Part shown: in pieces, positions 1 to 8,746 of the stretch
How the letters are laid out: the number at the start of each line of letters is the position of its first letter
How positions within the stretch are numbered: position 1 is the first letter of the stretch
Source: an uncultured Verrucomicrobiota bacterium
GTDB taxonomy: Bacteria > Verrucomicrobiota > Verrucomicrobiia > Opitutales > Opitutaceae
Direction of reading: 5' to 3'
NCBI GenBank assembly: GCA_903960515.1
Contig: CAJCBL010000333.1
Span: 1 to 53,301, forward strand
DNA length: 53,301 bases
Position numbers and translations under genes: made by a program
The notes under the pieces: generated by a model
Databases searched by the model: none
Seen by the model: the letters and a program-made list of their open reading frames with translations, nothing else
What the model was told of the DNA's origin: nothing

Positions 1-227
1 CCGGCCCCGAGGCGTTGCACCTCTGGTGCCAGTAGGGCCCGGGTTCCCGCGATGCGGCGGGGCGAGGCCGGGGCGATCACCCCGCCGCTTACACCTCGCG
101 CAAGCTGCGGCACAGGAGGGCCCGCAAAACCCGAGTGCTGGTGGGTGAATACCCACTGCCTCAATACCACGCGCCGGCGTACCCTCAGGGCCTCCCCCTT
201 CAACCCGATCCAGAAGAGAATCCATCC

Positions 228-2165
228 ATGATCATGCCTGAGTTTACCCTGTCGGAGTTGCGTTACCGTCGCCTGTTCGAGGCCGCCCGCGATGGGATCC
301 TCATTGTGGATCCGGAGACCCGCCAGATCATCGATGCGAATCCGTTCCTGGTCCAACTCCTGGGCTACGCCCACAAGGATCTTTTGGGCAAGGAACTGTT
401 CGAGATCGGCCTCTACAAGGATGCCGCAGCCAGCCAGTCGTCGTTCAGTGAGCTGCTACAGACCGGATACGTACGCTACGACGATCTGCCGCTCAAAACC
501 AAGGACGGCGGGAGGGTATATGTCGAGTTCATCAGCAACGTCTACCAGGAGGGCGACCGCCAGGTGATCCAATGCAACATTCGCGACATCTCGGCCCGCA
601 AGCTCGCCGACGCAGCGCTAAGGGAGAGCGAGGCGCGGTTCAAACTGGTCGCGCGCGCCGTGAGCGACGTAGTCTGGGACTGGGACCTGATGACCGACCT
701 GCTCTGGTGGAGCGATGGATTCAAGACAACTTTCGGATACACCACGGGCGCCACTGAGCCAGGCATCGAGTCCTGGACTGGGCGCATCCACCCCGACGAG
801 CGCCATCGGGTGATCGAGGGCATCCACCAGGCTATCGATCGGGGGCTGGAAGCCTGGACCGATGAATACCGCTTCCGGTGCAAGAGCGGGAGCTACGCCC
901 TCGTGCAGGACAGCGGCTACATCATCCGCGACGCCGCAGGCAAGGGGGTGCGGATGGTCGGGGGAATGCGCGACCGCACCGAGCAGCGGAAACTGGAAGC
1001 CCAATACCTGCGAGCCCAGCGCATGGAGAGCATCGGCACGTTGGCGGGCGGCATCGCCCACGACCTCAACAATGTCCTCACCCCCATCATGATGTCCCTC
1101 GAACTGCTGCGGGCCGATTCGGTCGACGATCCGGAGGCGAACGCGGTCATCGACAGCATTCAAACCAGTTGCCGCCGCGGCGCCGATCTCGTGCGGCAGG
1201 TGCTCTCCTTCGCCAGGGGCATTGAGGGCCAGAGGCTCCCGATCCGGCTCAGGGACCTCATCGACGAACTGCGAAGCATCATCAGCGCGACATTTCCGCG
1301 CGACATCACGATCACCATCCGTGTATCCGGCGATCTCTGGCCCATCACGGGCGATCCCACCCAGTTGCACCAGGTCCTGCTCAATCTCGCCGTCAACGCC
1401 CGCGATGCCATGCCCCACGGCGGCATCCTCACGTTGGCTGCCACCAACTTCGCTCTCGACGCCCAATTCGCCGGCACCAGCCGGGAGGCCAACGTGGGCC
1501 GCTATGTGCTCCTTCTGGTAAGCGACACCGGTCTCGGGATACCGTTGGAAATCCGTGAGCACATCTTCGATCCGTTCTTCACCACCAAGGAGCTCGGGAA
1601 AGGCACCGGCTTGGGCCTCGCCACCGTCCAGGCGATCGTCAAGGGCCACGGGGGCTTCATAACCGTGGACAGCGAAGTAGGCCGGGGTACGAGCTTCAAG
1701 GTCTACCTGCCGGCCGATGCCAATACATTCCGCGCTCAGGCCGGGCCCTCCCACCCCGAAGAGCTGCCGCGCGGCCGCAGCGAATTGGTCCTGGTGGTCG
1801 ACGACGAAGCCGCCATCCGCCTGATCACGAAGCGCACCCTCGAGTCCATCGGGTATCGGGTAATCACCGCCAGTGATGGGGCCGAGGCGGTGGCCCTCTA
1901 CGCCAAACAGGGGCACCAGATCGCGGTAGTACTCACCGACATCATGATGCCCGTCATGGACGGCGAGGCCACCATCCAGGTACTCAAGCGCCTCAATCCG
2001 GCCGTCCGAATCGTTGCCGTAAGTGGACTCGATGTCTCCGAGAACGTTGCCAAGGTGGCCCGAGTCGGAGTGAACGACTTCCTGCCCAAGCCCTACACCG
2101 CGCAAACGCTGGCCCGGGTGATCCGCGAGGTCCTCGATCGGTCGCCGGCCAAGGCCCTGGGTTGA
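228..2165 (+). CDS. Hybrid sensor histidine kinase (PAS-PAS-HisKA-HATPase-REC), copy 1
   Basis: A soluble hybrid kinase of 645 residues that should autophosphorylate on histidine and pass the phosphate to its own receiver. In order: PAS 1 (about residues 10-115), PAS 2 (about 134-255, beginning RFKLVARAVSDVVWDWD), HisKA with the H-box AGGIAHDLNN (His278), HATPase with N-box NLAVNARDAM, DTGLGIP and GTGLGLA, and a C-terminal receiver with the acidic pair DDE at 525-527 and phospho-acceptor Asp571 in LTDIMMPVMDG. No membrane segment is visible, so the signal is probably cytoplasmic. The reading frame is open from a GTG at 135, but I chose the ATG at 228 because a purine-rich AAGAGAA lies upstream and homology with the next gene starts just after it. 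It is followed in tandem by a close paralogue. No DNA-binding output domain is present, so a phosphorelay partner elsewhere is likely. Confidence 0.93.
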   Translation: MIMPEFTLSELRYRRLFEAARDGILIVDPETRQIIDANPFLVQLLGYAHKDLLGKELFEIGLYKDAAASQSSFSELLQTGYVRYDDLPLKTKDGGRVYVEFISNVYQEGDRQVIQCNIRDISARKLADAALRESEARFKLVARAVSDVVWDWDLMTDLLWWSDGFKTTFGYTTGATEPGIESWTGRIHPDERHRVIEGIHQAIDRGLEAWTDEYRFRCKSGSYALVQDSGYIIRDAAGKGVRMVGGMRDRTEQRKLEAQYLRAQRMESIGTLAGGIAHDLNNVLTPIMMSLELLRADSVDDPEANAVIDSIQTSCRRGADLVRQVLSFARGIEGQRLPIRLRDLIDELRSIISATFPRDITITIRVSGDLWPITGDPTQLHQVLLNLAVNARDAMPHGGILTLAATNFALDAQFAGTSREANVGRYVLLLVSDTGLGIPLEIREHIFDPFFTTKELGKGTGLGLATVQAIVKGHGGFITVDSEVGRGTSFKVYLPADANTFRAQAGPSHPEELPRGRSELVLVVDDEAAIRLITKRTLESIGYRVITASDGAEAVALYAKQGHQIAVVLTDIMMPVMDGEATIQVLKRLNPAVRIVAVSGLDVSENVAKVARVGVNDFLPKPYTAQTLARVIREVLDRSPAKALG

Positions 2166-2280
2166 TCCCGTAGCGCCCATCCGGGTACCGAGCTGCGGTG
2201 CGCCCGGCTTCGCACCGTTGGCCCCCCGGCGGGGCCCCGCACCGGCGCTCGCCCGTCATTCACCCAAGAAGACCACTCAC

Positions 2281-4233
2281 ATGCAAAAGAACGAACTGCA
2301 GCTCACGGCCGCGCTCGCCCGTTCGGAGTTGCGCTACCGCCGCCTGTTCGAGGCCGCCCACGACGGGATCCTCATGCTCGATCCCGCCTCACGTCAGATC
2401 ATCGACGTGAACCCCTTCATGGTATCACTGCTCGGATACACCTACGAGCACTTCATCGGTAAGGAGCTGTTCGAAATCGGCCTGCTCCGGGATGCGGCGG
2501 CAAACCGGGCCGCCTTCCGGGAGCTCCAGCGGAGCGGCTGTATCCGCTACGACGACCTTCCGCTCAGGACCAGGGATGGGCGGCAGATCGCGGTGGAGTT
2601 CGTCAGCAACCTCTACAGGGAAGGCGACCACCAGATCATCCAGTGCAACATCCGCGACATCTCCGGCCGCAAACTCTCCGACGCCGCTCTGCGCGAAAGC
2701 GAGGAACGATTCCATCTCGTAGCCCGTGCCGTGAGCGACGTGGTTTGGGACTGGGACCTGACGACCGACAAGGTCTGGTGGGGCGATGGGTTTCTGGACA
2801 CCTTCGGATACGGCTCGGGAGAGGTTGAACCCGGGATCGAATCCTGGACCAGCCGCCTTCATCCCGAGGAGTATCGACGCATCGTAGCCGGTATCCACCA
2901 GGCCATAGACTCCGGCGCGGAGTCCTGGGCCCGCGAGCACCGCTTCCGCTGCAAGAGCGGCAGTTACGCCCTCGTGCAGGACCGCGGCTACATTCTCCGC
3001 AATGCGGCCGGCAAGGGCATCCGCATGGTCGGGGGCCTGCGCGACATCACCGAGCAGCGCAGTATGGAGACCCGGCACCTGCGGGCCCAGCGCATGGAGA
3101 GCATTGGCACGTTGGCGGGCGGCATCGCCCACGATCTCAACAACGTGCTCGCCCCCATCCTGATGGGCATCGAACTGCTCAAGCTGGAACCCGGCGATGT
3201 GCCGCGCCGAAACAGGATTTTGGACACCACCTTGGCGAGCTGCCGCCGGGGCGCCGACCTCGTGCGCCGCGTGCTCTCCTTCGCCCAGGGGCACGACCAC
3301 CAGCGGGTCGCCATCCGGATGCGACGCCTCATCGACGAGCTCAAGGGGATCATCGGGGGCGCTTTCCCCCAGAATCTCACCATCGTGGACCACATCCCCG
3401 ACGATCTCTGGTCCATCGTGGGCGACCCCACCCAGATCCATCAGGTGCTGCTCAATCTCGCGGTCAACGCCCGCGATGCCATGCCCGAGGGAGGAACCCT
3501 CACCTTTACGGCGAGCAACATCGCCGCCGGTCACCTGGAGGCACATACGGGGCGGCCCAGCGGCACCAGGCGCTATGTGCTGCTCGAGGTCGCCGATACC
3601 GGGCAGGGCATCCCGCCCGAGGTGCGCGAGCGGATCTTCGAACCGTTCTTCACCACCAAGGCGCCCGGCACCGGCACCGGACTCGGCCTCGCCACGGTGT
3701 ACACGGTCGTGAAAAACCACGACGGATTCGTGCATGTCGACAGCGAGGTGGGCCGGGGCACGAGGTTCAAAATCTACCTGCCGGCGGCATCGGCCCTGCA
3801 GGACGCCACCAGCCCTACCTCGGGGGGCAGCCGGCCGCGACACGGGAGGGATGAACTCATCCTGGTGGTCGACGACGAACGGGCGGTGCGCGAGGTCACC
3901 CAGCAGACGCTCGAAGCTTTCGGATACCGGGTGCTCACCGCTGGCGATGGAGAGGAGGCGGTGGCGCTCTACACCCGCCAGGCGCAGACCATCGCCTTGG
4001 TGCTCACCGATATGATGATGCCGGTCATGGACGGACCGGCCACAATGCGGGCGCTCCGGCGCGTCAACCCCACCGTGCGGATCATCGCCGTGAGCGGCCT
4101 CGATTCGCCCGAGAACATCGCCCGGGCCATACTGGCAGGCGCCGACGATTTCCTGGGGAAACCCTGCTCCGCCAATACGCTGGTCGGGCTGGTCCGCGCA
4201 GTCCTCGACCGGCCTGTGGCGCGCATTCCGTAA
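2281..4233 (+). CDS. Hybrid sensor histidine kinase (PAS-PAS-HisKA-HATPase-REC), copy 2
   Basis: A second hybrid kinase (650 residues) with the same domain order as its upstream neighbour: two PAS domains, HisKA (His284 in AGGIAHDLNN), HATPase, and a receiver (Asp577 in LTDMMMPVMDG). The two align nearly end to end with long identical stretches such as the second-PAS start and the region around the histidine, so this is a tandem duplication. Differences concentrate in the first PAS and in the linker before the receiver, which suggests different signals or partners. The ATG at 2281 is preceded by AAGAAG; the open frame extends to a GTG at 2218 but that part is arginine/proline-rich non-coding-like sequence. 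Only 115 bp separate the two genes, so they are probably co-transcribed. Confidence 0.93.
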   Translation: MQKNELQLTAALARSELRYRRLFEAAHDGILMLDPASRQIIDVNPFMVSLLGYTYEHFIGKELFEIGLLRDAAANRAAFRELQRSGCIRYDDLPLRTRDGRQIAVEFVSNLYREGDHQIIQCNIRDISGRKLSDAALRESEERFHLVARAVSDVVWDWDLTTDKVWWGDGFLDTFGYGSGEVEPGIESWTSRLHPEEYRRIVAGIHQAIDSGAESWAREHRFRCKSGSYALVQDRGYILRNAAGKGIRMVGGLRDITEQRSMETRHLRAQRMESIGTLAGGIAHDLNNVLAPILMGIELLKLEPGDVPRRNRILDTTLASCRRGADLVRRVLSFAQGHDHQRVAIRMRRLIDELKGIIGGAFPQNLTIVDHIPDDLWSIVGDPTQIHQVLLNLAVNARDAMPEGGTLTFTASNIAAGHLEAHTGRPSGTRRYVLLEVADTGQGIPPEVRERIFEPFFTTKAPGTGTGLGLATVYTVVKNHDGFVHVDSEVGRGTRFKIYLPAASALQDATSPTSGGSRPRHGRDELILVVDDERAVREVTQQTLEAFGYRVLTAGDGEEAVALYTRQAQTIALVLTDMMMPVMDGPATMRALRRVNPTVRIIAVSGLDSPENIARAILAGADDFLGKPCSANTLVGLVRAVLDRPVARIP

Positions 4234-4611
4234 TTGCCAGTTGGTGCCGGCCGGCGCGGCCCATCTGGGGGCGCCAGTCCTGGCGCGCCATCCCCGTCGC
4301 CTGCAGCATGCGAGTGCTGGTCGTATGCACGCTCTCCCGAGAGCGACCAGAGGCGTAGCCGCCCCTCCCGGGGGCCAACCTTTTGGCTTCAGGGGCGTGA
4401 AGGCGAACGGCGGGCTCTCGGCCCCACGGCTGTATCCACGCCACACCGGCCAGGCTGGCAGGCGAGTCCCGCCGATAGCGGGTTACACCCCATGCCCCTT
4501 TAGCGCCGCATGCACTAGCGTAGCTGCCGTAAAGCGAACCCAGCGCCCAGGCGGAAGTCGACGGGCACTCCGCTCCGCTCGACCACACCGCAGGCGCGCC
4601 CCACGACCCAA
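4234..4611. other. Intergenic region with one promoter
   Basis: This stretch of 378 bp carries no convincing gene. Its one clear signal is the GGGT-N3-ACCC promoter described at 4478-4521. Open frames here have shadow-like composition. Confidence 0.6.
4478..4521 (+). promoter_or_regulatory. GGGT-N3-ACCC promoter of the PEP-CTERM gene
   Basis: The element GCGGGTTACACCCCAT lies at 4478-4493 (inverted repeat centred at 4485). A -10-like TAGCGT begins at 4516, exactly 31 bp from the centre. The predicted transcript starts near 4528, leaving an 84-nt leader before the ATG at 4612. The same spacing recurs at eight other promoters in the window. Confidence 0.65.
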
Positions 4612-5619
4612 ATGAAAAACAAACTGTTCCTATTCCCGATTCTTACCGCCTGTGCGGTTCAGCCAGTATTGGCGATCGATTACGACACCAGCATGTGGTT
4701 CGGCACCATCCGCACCCCGCTCAGCGCCCCCACCGGCGAGGTGGTCGACCGCCTCTTCGTTGGCGACAACTTCAAGGGGCTCACCTATGCCGACCAGAAT
4801 CTGATCGGCGCACCCACCACGCCCACGCTCTTCTACTCGATTCGGCATGATGCAACCAGCCAGGTATCTTATCTGGACACCATCGCCACCCCGGTAGCCC
4901 CGCACACTCTGCCGCCGGTGGTGGTCGATCGCTTCGGCATCGGCAACCTCGCCTACAACGCGCTGACGTTTGCGTCACCCGATCTCACCTACGGTTCGAC
5001 CGGCTTCTACACGCTGCGCGAGGACGCCGCCTCCCCGCAGTTCGGCACCATCACCGGCGCCGGAGCGTTCCAGGACCAGTTTGCCATAGGCAACCAGTTC
5101 GACTCGCTCACCTACACGTCCACGGACGTGAGCTTCGGGGCCAACCTGTTCTACTACCTCCGTAGCGACTCAGCAGGCACGCACTTCGGGACCATCGATC
5201 CCCACCAGCCTGGGACCATCACGGATCGCTGGCTGCTCAATCTGGACAACTTCGACGCCCTGGTGGCCACTTCCACCGACGTCGGCTACGGCGCCAATTT
5301 GTTCTACTACATCCGCCATGATGAGACCACCAACCAGCATGAATTCGGCACCATCAACCCGCTGACCGGTGTCGCGGTCGACCGCTTCGGCATCGGCACC
5401 AGGGCCGATGACTTCGACGAGCTTACGTTCACGACCACCGACGTCGGCTACGGCCCGAATCTGTTCTACTACCTCCGTAGCGAAGATACAGGCATCGTCC
5501 CCGGAGGGTCCACGGCTGTCCCTGAGCCCGGCACCTACGGCCTGATCGGTTCCGGAGCGCTGCTGCTCGCCGTGTGGCTTCGCCGCCTGATCGGACGCCG
5601 TACGTTGGTGGCCGTATAG
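4612..5619 (+). CDS. PEP-CTERM sorting-domain surface protein with internal repeats
   Basis: A secreted protein of 335 residues. It begins with a Sec signal peptide (MKNKLFLFPILTACAVQPVLA) and ends with a PEP-CTERM anchor: VPEPGTYGLIGSGALLLAVWLRRL, then a basic tail. PEP-CTERM proteins are recognised by exosortase and are linked to exopolysaccharide or biofilm matrix in Gram-negative bacteria. Between the two signals lie about five imperfect repeats of roughly 50 residues, each with FGTI..., VDRFGIG, F(D)SLTYTSTDV and GANLFYYLRSD-like blocks, which could form a beta-rich solenoid or propeller. The repeat unit resembles no enzyme family I recognise. No exosortase gene is in the window. A hairpin terminator follows, and the gene has its own GGGT-N3-ACCC promoter. 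Confidence 0.9.
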   Translation: MKNKLFLFPILTACAVQPVLAIDYDTSMWFGTIRTPLSAPTGEVVDRLFVGDNFKGLTYADQNLIGAPTTPTLFYSIRHDATSQVSYLDTIATPVAPHTLPPVVVDRFGIGNLAYNALTFASPDLTYGSTGFYTLREDAASPQFGTITGAGAFQDQFAIGNQFDSLTYTSTDVSFGANLFYYLRSDSAGTHFGTIDPHQPGTITDRWLLNLDNFDALVATSTDVGYGANLFYYIRHDETTNQHEFGTINPLTGVAVDRFGIGTRADDFDELTFTTTDVGYGPNLFYYLRSEDTGIVPGGSTAVPEPGTYGLIGSGALLLAVWLRRLIGRRTLVAV

Positions 5620-5644
5620 AAATCCACCCGTAGCCAACCCCATC

Positions 5645-5675
5645 CCGCCGCGAGAACCAAACCATCTCGCGGCGG
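5645..5675 (+). terminator. Rho-independent-like hairpin after the PEP-CTERM gene
   Basis: An 11-bp perfect stem, CCGCCGCGAGA (5645-5655) against TCTCGCGGCGG (5665-5675), with a 9-nt loop, 26 bp after the stop codon. No strong T-run follows, so it may act as a transcript-stabilising hairpin. Confidence 0.55.
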
Positions 5676-5717
5676 AGTTGCGTCGGCACCCGACAATTTC
5701 TCACCGAGCGGCTGTGG

Positions 5718-5767
5718 GGCAGCGAGCTTGATCTCGCTCGCTGAGGGCGCGAGCAAGCTCGCTGCCC
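5718..5767. repeat. REP-like palindrome, family B
   Basis: The arms GGGCAGCGAGCTTG and CAAGCTCGCTGCCC flank a region that contains two further GCGAG/CTCGC units. It sits between convergent genes (ends 5619 and 5792) and probably doubles as a bidirectional terminator. One copy was seen in the window. Confidence 0.65.
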
Positions 5768-5791
5768 TGAGCCGGCAATTACATCGTGCGG

Positions 5792-6649
5792 CTACGGCGA
5801 CTGCGACACCCGCACGTCGGACGTCAACCGCGCCGTGGCGGGCACGGCACTGAAGAACGAACCCTGGATCGGATTCACGCTCTCGGCGACGACCGCGTGG
5901 GCGACCGGCACGTAGGCGTTCTGGCAGAAGAGGCCATGGGTGGGATCCAGCCCGATCCAACCGGCGCCGGGAAGGAACACCTCCGCCCACGCGTGCATGG
6001 CACCGGCCGCAGCCCCGTTGGTGGTCGGATCAAACATGTATCCGCTTACAAAACGCGCCGCAATGCCGAGCACCCGGGCGCATTCGACCAGCAACGCGGC
6101 GAAGTCCCGGCAGGAGCCACCGCCCAGCGCGATCGTGGCGAGCGCGGTTTGGATCCCTGGCTCATCGCGCCGTTGGTACGTGAGACTACGGCAGATCGCC
6201 TGATTGAGTGCGAACAGCCAGGCGACGGTCTCCTGGGGACGGCCGGTGAAGTGCTCGGCGAGCCAGCGTCGGAGCGGGCTCAGCACGGCATCCTCGGGAG
6301 GGTTGAGGTAGATCGATAGATTGAAGCGATGCAGCGGCTCGTAGGTGAAGGGGACCGTCCTCGCGTAGTCGCGGACAAGGAAATTGAACGGCGGCGTATC
6401 CGTGGTGGTGACGGTGCACTCCGAGCAGATCTCGAGGGTCGCCGCGTTCGTCGAGAACTGCACGCTCGCCGGCAGGTTGTCGAAATCGTCGCGCATCCAC
6501 TGCACCCGCGCCCCCGGCTGAAAGGTGAAGGTGAAGCGCTCCACTTGCAGCAGGGGGTTCTCGCGAGGCCGCAGGTATAGCAGATGCGGCAGGAATTGGA
6601 CTTCGCGGTCGTATTCGTACCGGGTCCGGTGGGAGATGGAGAGATGCAT
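5792..6649 (-). CDS. Transglutaminase-like cysteine protease family protein
   Basis: A cytosolic-looking protein of 285 residues with the bacterial transglutaminase N-terminal beta domain (MHLSISHRTRYEYDREV, residues 1-80) followed by the transglutaminase-like core. The catalytic triad is visible: Cys180 in GGGSCRDFA, His219 in MHAWAEVF, and Asp235 in GLDPTHG. Such proteins are usually proteases or peptide-bond-modifying enzymes, often next to alpha-E/circularly permuted ATP-grasp genes; none of those partners is present here. Length and order are normal for the family. No signal peptide is seen. It has no clear link to its neighbours, and no promoter element of the repeated type precedes it. 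Confidence 0.9.
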   Translation of the reverse strand: MHLSISHRTRYEYDREVQFLPHLLYLRPRENPLLQVERFTFTFQPGARVQWMRDDFDNLPASVQFSTNAATLEICSECTVTTTDTPPFNFLVRDYARTVPFTYEPLHRFNLSIYLNPPEDAVLSPLRRWLAEHFTGRPQETVAWLFALNQAICRSLTYQRRDEPGIQTALATIALGGGSCRDFAALLVECARVLGIAARFVSGYMFDPTTNGAAAGAMHAWAEVFLPGAGWIGLDPTHGLFCQNAYVPVAHAVVAESVNPIQGSFFSAVPATARLTSDVRVSQSP

Positions 6650-6959
6650 GTCGGGAGGATAGTAGTTGGGGCTGGCACTGCAGTTGGCTTGCCATGATTC
6701 GTTCGATGCAGTCGCCGGCCGGGCGGCGGTCTGTATCCGCGGGCACGAAAGCTTGCCCGCACAGCGAGCCGCCCGGGAAGCCAGACTGCGACTGGAAACG
6801 ATGGGCGCGATCCTGTCGCTTCCGCCAACGCCCTGGCTAGGCGAGGGCGGGCCGGGCCGGGGTTGTCATGCCAGTTCGCTTTCAAGATGAGCGTAGATCG
6901 CGTGCAAGCACGCACCCAAACGGACTCGGAATTGGTCTCATCTTGAACGCCACCCAGAA
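6650..6959. other. Intergenic region with half a REP repeat
   Basis: About 310 bp without a convincing gene. It contains a single arm of REP family A (ATCGCGTGCAAGCACGC at 6897-6913) with no partner arm, which looks like a decayed copy. Confidence 0.5.
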
Positions 6960-7586
6960 TCACGTGGACGAGGCCGGCCGGCCCCATTCGCCGGTGAAGA
7001 CGAACTGGCTGGTCGGCTTGCGCTCGCGCCGCGCGAGATCTCGCTCCCGCAGACCCTCCGGCAACTCGTCGGCGCTCGCCTTGTAGCCGATGGCCAGCGC
7101 CGTCCATGCCTCGGAATGCTCAGGGATCCGATACAACTCGCGCGCCTGTTCGGGGAGGATCCCGATCATCTGGTGCACAGCGAGACCGCGCGAGGTGGCC
7201 TCAAACACCAGATTCGCCGAGGCCAGCCCAAGATCATGCACGGCCGCACGATTGTCCTCTCCGTTCCTCGCAAACCGATGGTTCACGAGGCCAAGGGCGA
7301 GCACCGGAGCCGCTTTAGCCCAGGCCGAATTCGCCGGGACCAGACAGGACAGCAGCCGCTCGAATTCCACCGCATTCGTCTTGGCCGCCACGAGATAGCT
7401 CCATGGTTGCTCGTTGTACGAGGAGGCCGCCCAGCGCGCGGCTTCGAAAAGCGCTCCGAGATCGGCCGCGGTGACAGCCCGCGCGGAGAAACTGTACGGA
7501 CTCCAACGCTCGGCGATGAGCTCATGTATCGGACGGTCGGGTGCTGCTTTCTTGGACGGTGCTGCGCCAATCTCGGTGGTGGTCAT
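6960..7586 (-). CDS. Nitroreductase-family FMN oxidoreductase
   Basis: A protein of 208 residues with nitroreductase features: an N-terminal RWSPYSFSARAV segment (an R-x-S FMN-phosphate contact), AARWAASSYNEQPWSYLV, LGLASANLVFEATSRGLAVHQMIG and a C-terminal LAIGYKA. The family uses FMN and NAD(P)H to reduce nitro-aromatics, quinones or similar electrophiles, so a detoxification role under stress is plausible. The ATG at 7586 is chosen over an in-frame upstream ATG at 7649 because homology starts shortly after residue 18. It forms an ATGA overlap with the doubtful open frame 7583-7915 on the same strand. A GGGT-N3-ACCC promoter lies 330 bp upstream. Confidence 0.88.
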   Translation of the reverse strand: MTTTEIGAAPSKKAAPDRPIHELIAERWSPYSFSARAVTAADLGALFEAARWAASSYNEQPWSYLVAAKTNAVEFERLLSCLVPANSAWAKAAPVLALGLVNHRFARNGEDNRAAVHDLGLASANLVFEATSRGLAVHQMIGILPEQARELYRIPEHSEAWTALAIGYKASADELPEGLRERDLARRERKPTSQFVFTGEWGRPASST

Positions 7587-7915
7587 GATGTGTATGGTTT
7601 CTGTGGGTATTCGTTGTACGACGCGGGAGGTGAGTGGGTGGCAGGCCACGATTCATAGGCGAGCGGACCGTGTGTCCCACCGGGGCTAGTGGAGGCTGGC
7701 GCGCGACCGCTGTTCGATCCCGTTTCGAGCGGGCCCGGCAACCCGCCCCAGCGCGAGCGCACGTGGATCAACGTCAGGTCGCCTACATTCTCCATGGCCA
7801 CTGCGCCACGGGCACTGGCGCCCGGTGTGTCCGGTCCACCAGCGGGCCGACCGGAACGCGTGTCGCCTGAAAGCCCGACGCAGGGCAAATACGGCGGTCG
7901 CATCGCGAAGTGCAT
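7583..7915 (-). CDS. Doubtful open frame between promoter and nitroreductase
   Basis: This is an open frame of 110 codons whose stop overlaps the nitroreductase start as ATGA, and whose first ATG lies one base inside the transcript predicted from the promoter at 7923-7966. The product (MHFAMRPPYLPCVGLSG...) resembles no family I know and is rich in Gly, Pro, Ser and Ala. Open frames of this size arise by chance in DNA this GC-rich. The alternative is a 330-nt leader or a small RNA. An internal ATG at 7795 would give 70 residues. Confidence 0.25.
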   Translation of the reverse strand: MHFAMRPPYLPCVGLSGDTRSGRPAGGPDTPGASARGAVAMENVGDLTLIHVRSRWGGLPGPLETGSNSGRAPASTSPGGTHGPLAYESWPATHSPPASYNEYPQKPYTS

Positions 7916-7922
7916 CGGGCCG

Positions 7923-7966
7923 ACGATAGCGAAAACCCCGGCGGGTCCATATGGGGTGTAACCCGC
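7923..7966 (-). promoter_or_regulatory. GGGT-N3-ACCC promoter upstream of nitroreductase
   Basis: On the minus strand GCGGGTTACACCCCAT runs 7966-7951 (centre 7959) and TATCGT occupies 7928-7923, giving the 31-bp spacing seen elsewhere. The 16-bp element is identical to that of the PEP-CTERM promoter. Predicted start of transcription is near 7916. Confidence 0.65.
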
Positions 7967-7984
7967 CCGGGGATTCACGAGACC

Positions 7985-8740
7985 GCGCCGCTCGCCGACC
8001 GCCCTCGCGTCACGCGATCCCTACCCGGCAACCATGCGCGCTGAATCCGGCCCCGAAACTCGTGAGCCACCAGTCGCCGTTGGCGTCGGGTGCCCCATCC
8101 CGCACACGCGCGCTCCAACGCGAACAACACCGACGGGCTGCTCATGTTGCCGTATTCGCTCAGCACCTGTCGGCTGACCCCGAGGTCGGTGCGAGGCCCC
8201 GCCGTTCGATCCCATCGAGCACTCGCCGCCACCGGTATGCGCGACGATCCGAGTATTCCCTCGACCGTGCGGAGAGTCGGAATCGCAGCACCACAACCCA
8301 GCTCGACCACATCTTGCAAATACACGTCCGAACGAAACCCGAGCTGCTCGGAAACATAGCTGGTCACCCCGGGCAGAGATAGCCGGGGCAGATGCACACC
8401 AGCAACGCATCGAGCTGCCCCGCGAACAGGCCGGCCTGCAGCTGCGCGGCGGCCAGCGCCCGGGCAGCCAGCTGGTGGGCCTCCACCCGGAATGTCTCGT
8501 TGAGCTCGTCGGCCGTCGGCGAGAAGACGTGTTCGACGTCCGGCAGTCCGAGATGGCGGGAGGCGATGCCATTGTCGCGTTGCAGGATGACCTTGAGCAT
8601 GAGCTGAGAACGGCGGTTGAGGTTCCGGCACTCGGGCTCGCGTTGCGCAATCTCCCAGCACTCGGCCTAGGTGAGCACGGCGGGAGGAACGGCGGTGGCG
8701 AGAGCGTGCAGGCGTATCGGGAATTGGGGCGCAACAAGCG
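7985..8740 (-). pseudogene. Type III polyketide synthase (chalcone/stilbene synthase family), decayed
   Basis: Fragments of one type III PKS lie in order in three frames on the minus strand. The start reads HALATAVPPAVLT, then an in-frame TAG at 8669-8667 where the family usually has an AEC(W/H) continuation, then AECWEIAQREPE and DNGIASRHL to LLVCICPGYLCPG. One base is missing near 8372: inserting it gives PGVTSYVSEQLGFRSDVYLQD followed by the catalytic-Cys region VELGCGAAIPTLRTVEGIL. About 150 residues with the catalytic His/Asn are then lost. The C-terminus resumes as RRVLDGIERRGLAPT, a further shift, DLGVSRQVLSEYGNMSSPSVLFALERA, and FGAGFSAHGC in yet another frame. It cannot make a functional enzyme. 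Confidence 0.82.
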
Positions 8741-8746
8741 ATACAA

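Noticed and set aside
73-89. GGCGATCACCCCGCC upstream of the first kinase resembles the regulatory element.
   Set aside because: It lacks CAT, its left half is poor, and no TA...T hexamer lies 31 bp downstream (the sequence there is GC only).
618-4446. Long minus-strand frames opposite the two kinases.
   Set aside because: Shadows of the kinase genes; they share residues with each other only because the kinases are duplicated.
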